Shown piece after piece: positions 32,285-37,606 of a stretch of 37,606 bases of DNA. The notes under the pieces were generated by a model. The model had not been told where the DNA came from. It saw nothing but the letters and a program-made list of their open reading frames with translations, and searched no databases. The stretch comes from Acetobacteraceae bacterium (GTDB taxonomy: Bacteria; Pseudomonadota; Alphaproteobacteria; Acetobacterales; Acetobacteraceae). Each line of letters begins with the position of its first letter. Positions within the stretch are counted from its first letter, which is position 1. Both the position numbers and the translations under genes were made by a program. Where the stretch lies: positions 1-37,606 of the forward strand of contig CANBNK010000039.1 in the NCBI GenBank assembly GCA_947371015.1, written 5' to 3'.

Positions 32285-33147
32285 GCATTCTGCGGACAGG
32301 GCGTGGCTTTCGCTGGCCAGGCGGGGCGCGCATCGGTGTGATCTTCAACATCGCCTATGAGGGCTGGTCGGAAGGCCAGGTGCCCGGCATCGGCCCGATG
32401 GGCAACCCGCTGAAGCCCGGCGTCTTCGACGCCAATGCCGCCAGCTGGGGCAAGTACGGCGCGGTGCGCGGCATCTGGCGCGCGCTGGAGGTGGCAGACC
32501 GCAACGGCGTGAAGACCAGCGTGATGACCAATGGCGTGCTGGCCAAGCTGTGGCCGGACACGGTGCGCGCCATCCATGCCGGCGGGCATGAGGTGGTGGC
32601 GCATTCCTACGGCATGGACGTGATCCCGGTGTATCTCGACGAAGCCGGCCAGCGCGAGAACATCAAGCGCACCACGGGCTTGATCGCGGATGTGACCGGC
32701 GAGGCGCCGCGCGGCTGGATCAGCCCGCGCGGCACCGGCAGCCCCGGCCACACCGCGCTGCTGGCCGAGGCCGGCTACCTGCACGACGGCGACTGCAACG
32801 ACGACGACATGCCCTATCTGGAAACTGTCGGGGGCCGCGAGATCGTGCGGATTTCGCTGACCATGGACGTGAACGACCTGCCGAGCAGCATCCGCTACGG
32901 CAACAACGCCCGCGCCATGCTGCAACAATTCGAGGACGCGTTCAGCGCGCTGCAGCACCGCGAGACCCAGCCGGTGCTGATGGATGTGACCATCCACACC
33001 CATGTCTATGGCCGCCCGGCCGGCGCCTGGGTATTCGACGAGATCATGCGCAAGGTTGTCGCCACGCCCTATGTGTGGCGCGGCACGCGGATGCAGGCGG
33101 CGGAGTGGCTACTGGCGAAGCGGGCGGAGCTGGTGCCTGGGGCGTAG
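32281..33147 (+). CDS. polysaccharide deacetylase family protein, PuuE-like
   Basis: A 288-residue protein with a NodB-like barrel. The usual metal site is altered: the TFDDG motif is replaced by FNIAYEGW (Glu27), and in the HSxxH motif the first His is kept (His108, in GHEVVAHSYG) but the second is Met112. WISPRGTGSPGHTALLAEAGYLHDGDCNDDDMPY follows. This pattern suits the PuuE-like branch, which includes metal-independent allantoinase, rather than a chitin or peptidoglycan deacetylase. It therefore probably hydrolyses a C-N bond in a small amide or cyclic compound (inference). It is translationally coupled to the MFS gene; an 8-bp hairpin follows the stop. Confidence 0.85.
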   Translation: MSILRTGRGFRWPGGARIGVIFNIAYEGWSEGQVPGIGPMGNPLKPGVFDANAASWGKYGAVRGIWRALEVADRNGVKTSVMTNGVLAKLWPDTVRAIHAGGHEVVAHSYGMDVIPVYLDEAGQRENIKRTTGLIADVTGEAPRGWISPRGTGSPGHTALLAEAGYLHDGDCNDDDMPYLETVGGREIVRISLTMDVNDLPSSIRYGNNARAMLQQFEDAFSALQHRETQPVLMDVTIHTHVYGRPAGAWVFDEIMRKVVATPYVWRGTRMQAAEWLLAKRAELVPGA

Positions 33148-33319
33148 GACCGAGAGGGCCGCCGTCCCTCTCGCACTCTCCCAGCCAAAGGCCGCGGGGC
33201 CTTTGGAAACCATGTTGAACACCCGGGTTCCAAGGGCCTTTCGGCCTTTGGCCGGGGAGTTTGAGGGGGCGGAGCCTCCCTCAATGCAACTGCTGGAGTT
33301 TGAGGGGGCGGAGCCTGCC
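33148..33319. repeat. hairpin-rich spacer with a 22-bp direct repeat
   Basis: Non-coding gap between convergent genes. It holds a perfect 8-bp stem-loop (33151-33173), a perfect 9-bp stem with a 4-base loop (33185-33206), a second 9-bp stem with one wobble pair (33230-33251), and a 22-bp direct repeat (33256-33277 and 33295-33316). Each repeat copy folds as TTGAGG...CCTCAA around GGCGGAGCC. The second copy runs into the stop codon of the amidase. Likely ends transcription from both sides. Confidence 0.65.
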
Positions 33320-34666
33320 TCAAGCCGCCAGCGCTGCTTCCACCGCCGCGGCGCTGTGGAACAGTGCCTCGTCGGCACCATGCTCGCCGGTCAGCATCAG
33401 CCCCACCGGCGCGGTGCCGGCTTCCTGGCACGGCAGGCTGATCGAGCAGCGGTCGAGGAAGTTGCCCACCGCGGTATTGCGCAGCAGCAGCATGTTGATG
33501 CGGTTGTACTCGGCCTGCTCCGCCACGTCAGCGATGGCAGGTGGCACCACCGGGCAGGTCGGCATCAGCAGCGCGTCGAACGGCGCGGTACGGCGGGCCA
33601 CGGCGGCGCAGATGCGCTGGCGGCCTTGCAACGCCTTGACGTAGTCGCTCGCGGGCATCTTCTCGCCGCGCATGATGCGGACCAGGATGTTGGGGTCGTA
33701 TTCGTCGCGCTTGCGGGCGATCAGCGACTGGTGCCAGGCGTAGGCTTCGGCCGCGGTGAAGCCGCCGCTGGCGTTCAGCCCCGGGATAGCCCCGATCTCG
33801 GGGATGTCCAGCAGCTCGATCCGCGCGCCGGCGGCGCTGAGTTTTGCCAGTGCCCGGTCAAAACTGGCCGCCACATGGTCGTCCATGCCGTCCAGCAAAA
33901 AGGTGCCGCGCGGCACGGCGAAGCGCTGCCCGGCCACGCTGCGATGCGCCAGCGGCTGCGGGTTGGGGTTGCCGGAGATCACCGCGTCCAGCAGGTGGCA
34001 GCATTCCACGCTGCGGGCCAGCGGGCCGACGCTGTCCAACGAGAAGGACAGCGGCAGCACGCCCTCCTGCGGCACGCGCTTGGCCGTCGGCTTGTAGCCG
34101 ACAATACCGCACATGGCCGCGGGGATGCGGCAGGAACCGCCGGTATCCGTGCCCAGGCCGCCGAAGCCCATGTAATCGGCCGCGGCCACGGCGGCGCCGG
34201 AGGAGGAGCCGCCCGGCAGGCGGCCGGTGGCGCGGTCCCACGGGCTTTTCGGCGTGCCGTAATGCGGATTCACGCCCAGGCCGCTGAAGGCGAACTCCAC
34301 CATGTTGGTGCGGCCGATGACGATGAAGCCCAGCCGTTGCAGCCGTGTGACCACCAGCGCATTGGCGGCGGCCGGCGCGGCGTCGGACAGCGCCAGGGAG
34401 CCGGCGCGGGTGACGTGCCCCTTCTCGTCGAACAGGTCCTTGATGGTGATGGGAATGCCGGCCCAGGGGCTGGGCGCCAGGCCGTGGTGGCGCAGCGTGT
34501 CGATGGCGTCGGCTGCCACGCGCGCGGCGCTGGCGTGGACAGCCACGAAGGCGCGGCTACCTTCGCCGGCTGGGTCGGCAATGCGCTCCAAGGCGGCATC
34601 AACGAGGGAACGGGCGGAAACCCGCCCTTGGGCGAGTGCGGCGGCGGCGTCAGCGATGGTCTTCAT
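33320..34666 (-). CDS. amidase (amidase signature family)
   Basis: A 448-residue amidohydrolase with the Ser-Ser-Lys triad: Lys76 (IPITIKDLFD), cis-Ser155 (PGGSSSGAA) and nucleophile Ser178 (GTDTGGSCRIP). Such enzymes hydrolyse small amides; relatives include allophanate hydrolase, GatA and aryl amidases. The ATG at 34664-34666 gives MKTIADAAAALAQGRVSARSLVDAAL, the usual family start; an in-frame TTG lies 12 codons upstream. It is convergent with the PuuE-like gene and downstream of the small gene and the dehydratase. With the deacetylase-like protein it could form part of ureide or amide breakdown, but the two are on different transcripts. Confidence 0.9.
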   Translation of the reverse strand: MKTIADAAAALAQGRVSARSLVDAALERIADPAGEGSRAFVAVHASAARVAADAIDTLRHHGLAPSPWAGIPITIKDLFDEKGHVTRAGSLALSDAAPAAANALVVTRLQRLGFIVIGRTNMVEFAFSGLGVNPHYGTPKSPWDRATGRLPGGSSSGAAVAAADYMGFGGLGTDTGGSCRIPAAMCGIVGYKPTAKRVPQEGVLPLSFSLDSVGPLARSVECCHLLDAVISGNPNPQPLAHRSVAGQRFAVPRGTFLLDGMDDHVAASFDRALAKLSAAGARIELLDIPEIGAIPGLNASGGFTAAEAYAWHQSLIARKRDEYDPNILVRIMRGEKMPASDYVKALQGRQRICAAVARRTAPFDALLMPTCPVVPPAIADVAEQAEYNRINMLLLRNTAVGNFLDRCSISLPCQEAGTAPVGLMLTGEHGADEALFHSAAAVEAALAA

Positions 34667-34761
34667 GGCCGCGATGCTGGCGCCGGATCGCCGTTTCGGC
34701 AAGGTGGCGCGACCAGCCGCGGTCGCTTCACCGCTTTCGGCAGCACCCGCTCGGCGAGAAG

Positions 34762-34884
34762 CTACTCGTCGTTGGCGGGCGGATGCTCAGCCATATGCTG
34801 CTTGGCGTAGGGGTACAGCAGCTGGCCAAACATCCAGCCTTCCATCAGCGGGACGGTGTCGGTGTCTGAGGGCTGATTTTCCAT
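34762..34884 (-). CDS. putative small protein of 40 residues
   Basis: An ATG at 34882-34884, 15 bases after the dehydratase stop and preceded by a G-rich stretch (TTGGGGGC), opens a 40-codon frame ending TAG. The product begins MENQPSDTDTVPLMEGW and ends in an acidic, soluble tail (MAEHPPANDE); the middle is aromatic (MFGQLLYPYAKQH). There is no membrane segment or Cys. I do not recognise it. Its place directly after the dehydratase, on the same strand, supports co-transcription. It could be a chance frame. Confidence 0.45.
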   Translation of the reverse strand: MENQPSDTDTVPLMEGWMFGQLLYPYAKQHMAEHPPANDE

Positions 34885-34899
34885 GCCCCCAACAACGGT

Positions 34900-36627
34900 T
34901 CAGTGGATTTCCGGTTCCGGCGTCGGCGCACCGTGATGCAGGAAGTCCAGGTCACAGCCCTCATCGGCCTGAGTCACATGATCCAGGTAGAGGCTGGTCC
35001 AGCCGCGCAGGTACTTGCGTTCCGGCGCCTTCCAGGCCGCCTGGCGGCGAGCCATCTCATCCTCCGGCACCAGCAGGTTCAACTGCCGGTTGGCGACATC
35101 CAGCTGGATCAGGTCGCCATCCTTCACCAGCGCCAGCGGGCCGCCGATATGGGATTCCGGGGCCACATGCAGGACGCAGGCGCCGTAGCTGGTGCCGGAC
35201 ATGCGGGCGTCGCTGAGGCGCAGCATGTCGCGCACGCCCTGCTGCAGCAGCTTCTTCGGGATCGGCATCATGCCCCATTCCGGCATACCCGGCCCGCCCT
35301 GCGGCCCGGCCTGGCGCAGCACCAGCACGCTGTCGGCGGTCACGTTCAAATCCGGGTCATCCAGCCGCGCGTTCATGTCGTTGTAGTCGTTGAACACCAC
35401 GGCCGGGCCGGTGTGCTGCAACAGGCGCGGATCGGCGGCCGAGGTCTTGATGACCGCGCCACGCGGGGCGAGCGTGCCCTTCACCACGGCCAGGCCGCCT
35501 TCGTTCTGCAGCGGGCGGTCCAACGGGCGGATGATGTCCTCGTTATAGCACTCGGCGCCTTCCAGGTTTTCGCCCAGCGTCTTGCCGGTGACGGTCATGG
35601 CGGTGAGGTCGAGGTAGGGCGCGAGCTTCGCCATCAGCGCGCGGGCGCCGCCAGCATAGAAAAAATCCTCCATCAGGTATTCGCCGTTGTTGGGGCGCAG
35701 GTTGGCAATCAGCGGCACCCGGCGGCTGAGTTCGTCGAAGCGCTCCAGGTCCAGCTTCAGCCCGGCGCGGCGCGCCATGGCGATCAGGTGCGGGATGGCG
35801 TTGGTGGAGCCGCCGAAGGCCATTGTCACCGTCACGGCGTTGTCAACGCTGCCCTGCGTCAACAGCCGCGCCGGTGTGTCGTCATTCCACACCATCTCGA
35901 CGATGCGGCGGCCGCAATCGGTGGCCATGCGCGGGTGGTTGCTGTCTGCCGCGGGGATGCTCGACGAACCAGGCAAGGCAAGCCCCAGCGCTTCCACCGC
36001 CAGCATCATGGTGGCCGCCGTGCCCGCCGTCATGCAGGTGCCGAAGGACCGCGCGATGCCGGTCTCCATTTCCTTCCACTGGCCCTGGGTGATGTTTCCG
36101 GCCCGCAGTTCCGAATGGTACTTCCACACGTCGCTGCCGCTGCCCAGCTTCTTGCCACGCCAATTGCCGGACAGCATCGGCCCGGCCGGCACGAAGATGC
36201 AGGGCAGACCGGCCGAGAGCGCGCCCATCACCAGGCCCGGCGGCGTCTTGTCGCAGCCGCCCATCAGCACCAAGCCGTCGCAGGGGTGGCTGCGGGCCAG
36301 CTCCTCCGTCTCCATGGCCAACAGGTTGCGGTACAGCATGCTGGTCGGCTTCTGGTACTGCTCGGTCACCGGGTGGGCCGGCAGCTCAACCGGGTAGCCG
36401 CCGGCCTGCCAGACACCGCGCTTCACCTCCTCCGCCCGCACGCGGAAATGCGCGTGACAAGGAGAAAGGTCCGACCAGGTGTTGATGATGCCGATGACCG
36501 GCTTGCCGCGGAAATCCTGCTCCCCCAGCCCGGTCTGCAACAGGCGGGAGCGGTGGCCGAAGGCACGCAGGTCATCCACGCCGAACCAGCGGTGGCTGCG
36601 GAGATCCTCGGGCTTCTTGCGCGACAT
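34900..36627 (-). CDS. IlvD/Edd family dehydratase, sugar-acid (arabonate dehydratase-like) type
   Basis: A 575-residue iron-sulfur dehydratase. Cluster ligands by motif are Cys57 (SPCHAH), Cys125 (GGCDKTPP, with Lys127 as the carboxylated Lys) and Cys198 (GTCMTAGTA). The N-terminus (RSHRWFGVDDLRAFGHRSRL) and GKPVIGIINTWSDLSPCHAHFR resemble L-arabonate/D-xylonate dehydratases rather than biosynthetic IlvD, which reads N-x-x-x-PCN here. It would turn an aldonate into a 2-keto-3-deoxy acid, the kind of substrate a DHDPS-family aldolase such as the one starting at 37380 cleaves. GAGGAAA precedes the ATG. It is divergent from the GntR gene across a palindromic promoter. Confidence 0.92.
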   Translation of the reverse strand: MSRKKPEDLRSHRWFGVDDLRAFGHRSRLLQTGLGEQDFRGKPVIGIINTWSDLSPCHAHFRVRAEEVKRGVWQAGGYPVELPAHPVTEQYQKPTSMLYRNLLAMETEELARSHPCDGLVLMGGCDKTPPGLVMGALSAGLPCIFVPAGPMLSGNWRGKKLGSGSDVWKYHSELRAGNITQGQWKEMETGIARSFGTCMTAGTAATMMLAVEALGLALPGSSSIPAADSNHPRMATDCGRRIVEMVWNDDTPARLLTQGSVDNAVTVTMAFGGSTNAIPHLIAMARRAGLKLDLERFDELSRRVPLIANLRPNNGEYLMEDFFYAGGARALMAKLAPYLDLTAMTVTGKTLGENLEGAECYNEDIIRPLDRPLQNEGGLAVVKGTLAPRGAVIKTSAADPRLLQHTGPAVVFNDYNDMNARLDDPDLNVTADSVLVLRQAGPQGGPGMPEWGMMPIPKKLLQQGVRDMLRLSDARMSGTSYGACVLHVAPESHIGGPLALVKDGDLIQLDVANRQLNLLVPEDEMARRQAAWKAPERKYLRGWTSLYLDHVTQADEGCDLDFLHHGAPTPEPEIH

Positions 36628-36651
36628 GGTGTTTCCTCACGACGATTGCGT

Positions 36652-36679
36652 TTGACCGGAGATTGCCAACTGCTATAGC
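36652..36679 (+). promoter_or_regulatory. promoter of the GntR gene
   Basis: TTGACC (36652-36657), 16 bases, TATAGC (36674-36679). Transcription would begin around 36686, almost at the ATG at 36688, so the mRNA would be leaderless. The -10 lies in the centre of the 18-bp palindrome, as expected for autorepression. Confidence 0.6.
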
Positions 36680-36684
36680 AGTTG
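36667..36684. promoter_or_regulatory. perfect 18-bp palindrome CAACTGCTATAGCAGTTG, GntR operator candidate
   Basis: Lies between the dehydratase and GntR genes and ends 3 bases before the GntR ATG. On the minus strand the same central CTATAG could serve as -10 for the dehydratase, with TTGCGG (36702-36697) as a weak -35 at 18 bases. One bound repressor could then block both directions. Confidence 0.72.
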
Positions 36685-36687
36685 TCC

Positions 36688-37383
36688 ATGGCCTCCGCCG
36701 CAACCGACCTGATTTTCCGCCCCACGGAGGGGCAGGACGCCCTCTCCCTAGCGGAGGGTGCCTATCGCCGGCTGCGGGATGCCATTGTGCGCGGGGAATT
36801 GGCCGCTGGCACCAAGATTTCCGAACGCGGCCTGGCGCTGACGCTGGGCATCTCCGCCCAGCCGGTGCGGGAGGCGCTGCGCCGGCTGGAAGCCGATGGC
36901 ATGGTGCTGACCCAACCGCGCAGCGGCACCATCGTGGCCGAGTTCGGGCCGGACAGGCTGGCAGAGATGGGACGTATTCGTGCCGCGCTGGAAGGCAGCG
37001 CCGCGGCGCTGGCCGCCGAACGGGCCGACGACGCCGCGCTGGCGCTGATGGACGCGCAACTCGCAGTGATGCGCGAGGCGACGGCGGCGGCCGACACGGT
37101 GCGCCTGGCCGCGGCGAATGAGCGCTTCCACGCCCTGGTGCATGCAGCCGCCGGGAACGCCTTCCTGCTGCGCTCGCTGACCAGCCTGCGCGCCTATGAT
37201 CACTTCAATCGCGTTCGCGCGTTGGAGAGCACGCCGAAGGAATTGCCCAAGGCGCTGGCCGAGCATGAGGGGCTGCTGAAGGCATTTCGGAAACGCGACC
37301 CGGAGCTCGCGGAAGAACGCATGCGCGCCCACGTGCTGCGCTCGCTCCGGGCCGGCGGCGTGCTGAAAAACGGGAAGAAATGA
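36688..37383 (+). CDS. GntR family (FadR/FCD subfamily) transcriptional regulator
   Basis: A 231-residue regulator. The winged helix (LAEGAYRRLRDAIVRGELAAGTKISERGLALTLGISAQPVREALRRLEADGMVLTQPRSGTIVA) spans about residues 20-85. The helical FCD ligand domain follows (MGRIRAALEGSAAALAAERA ... ANERFHALVHAAAGNAFLLRSL ... LAEHEGLLKAFRKRD), with the Asp/His positions of metal-containing FCD members partly visible. FCD regulators respond to sugar acids and other carboxylates. The ATG at 36688 has no ribosome-binding site. It overlaps the next gene's start by 4 bases. Probably represses itself, the divergent dehydratase and the downstream aldolase. Confidence 0.92.
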   Translation: MASAATDLIFRPTEGQDALSLAEGAYRRLRDAIVRGELAAGTKISERGLALTLGISAQPVREALRRLEADGMVLTQPRSGTIVAEFGPDRLAEMGRIRAALEGSAAALAAERADDAALALMDAQLAVMREATAAADTVRLAAANERFHALVHAAAGNAFLLRSLTSLRAYDHFNRVRALESTPKELPKALAEHEGLLKAFRKRDPELAEERMRAHVLRSLRAGGVLKNGKK

Positions 37384-37606
37384 CCGATCGCATCCGCACC
37401 GCCATCACGGGCATCTCTGGCATCCTGGTCACGCCGATGGATGCCGAGGACCAGGTACAGCCGCAGCGCCTGAAGCCGATCATCGCCCGCTGTGCCGAGG
37501 CCGGCGTGGATGCGCTGACGGTCAACGGCAATACCGGCGAGTTCTACGGCCTGAGCTTTGCCGAGGCCGAGCGGATGCAGGCCGAGGTGCCGGCGCTGGT
37601 GGCCGG
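37380..37606 (+). CDS. DHDPS family aldolase (partial, runs off window end)
   Basis: About 75 N-terminal residues of a DapA/NAL superfamily TIM barrel. It starts MTDRIRTAITGISGILVTPMDAEDQVQPQRLKPIIARCAEAGVDALTVNGNTGEFYGLS; the G-N-T-G-E loop corresponds to the family's G-x-T-G-E motif. The Schiff-base Lys lies outside the window. Start overlaps the GntR stop (ATGA). With the sugar-acid dehydratase next door it most likely cleaves or dehydrates a 2-keto-3-deoxy sugar acid (inference). Confidence 0.88.
   Translation, partial: MTDRIRTAITGISGILVTPMDAEDQVQPQRLKPIIARCAEAGVDALTVNGNTGEFYGLSFAEAERMQAEVPALVA

Noticed and set aside
33256-33316. CRISPR-like spaced repeat
   Set aside because: Only two copies with a 17-base spacer, each forming a hairpin tied to neighbouring stem-loops; no cas genes.

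Overview
The window is high-GC, densely packed bacterial chromosome with ribosome-binding sites and gene families that fit an alphaproteobacterium. The combination of a hopanoid side-chain operon, many tripartite tricarboxylate (TTT) solute-binding proteins, an exported HiPIP and sugar-acid catabolic genes points to Acetobacteraceae (Roseomonas-like). This placement is inferred from gene content, not from a marker gene. No rRNA, tRNA, CRISPR array, insertion sequence or phage gene was recognised.

Layout. (1) 1-4408, minus strand: a hopanoid operon in the order hpnI, hpnJ, [small DpnI-like nuclease gene, frameshifted], hpnK, hpnL; the window cuts hpnL. (2) 4513-7893: mlaA on the plus strand, converging on murJ-trpS. 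(3) 8047-11079, minus: two tandem SMP-30/gluconolactonase paralogues (one exported, one cytosolic) and a ketopantoate-reductase-family enzyme. (4) 11192-14661, plus: an AidB-like acyl-CoA dehydrogenase, an NAD-dependent epimerase-like protein and a TetR regulator. (5) 14716-19950, plus: a tightly packed catabolic operon with a DHDPS-family aldolase, a Gfo/Idh/MocA oxidoreductase, a DUF993 aldolase-like protein, a sugar isomerase/epimerase and a TTT binding protein. (6) 19985-23511: a phospholipase-D-like lipoprotein converging on an enolase-superfamily enzyme plus a second TIM-barrel isomerase. (7) 23613-29149: a double-GNAT protein, a complete TctC-TctB-TctA transporter, another GNAT and an orphan TTT binding protein. 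(8) 29150-33147: a structured repeat region, a LysR regulator, then an operon of DoxX, Iro-type HiPIP, MFS transporter and PuuE-like deacetylase. (9) 33148-37606: a hairpin-rich spacer, an amidase, a putative 40-residue protein, an IlvD/Edd sugar-acid dehydratase, a divergent GntR regulator and the start of another DHDPS-family aldolase.

How the parts may work together. From 8 to 37 kb the genes look like uptake and breakdown of sugar acids or related polyhydroxy-carboxylates: lactonases, dehydrogenases, isomerases, two kinds of dehydratase, three aldolase-type enzymes and TTT transport. Two nearly identical 16-bp palindromes (14684-14699 and 24488-24503) sit just upstream of the aldolase operon and of the complete TTT operon, 10 kb apart. 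They suggest that the TetR protein encoded at 13963 controls both, linking import to breakdown. A perfect 18-bp palindrome at 36667-36684 lies on the promoter between the dehydratase and the GntR gene, whose mRNA may be leaderless.

Most unusual observations: a DpnI-like, zinc-ribbon PD-(D/E)XK protein inside the hopanoid operon, broken by a 4-bp tandem duplication; a small family of palindromic elements (three copies) whose hairpin stem shows a compensatory base change; and the twin TetR-type operators.
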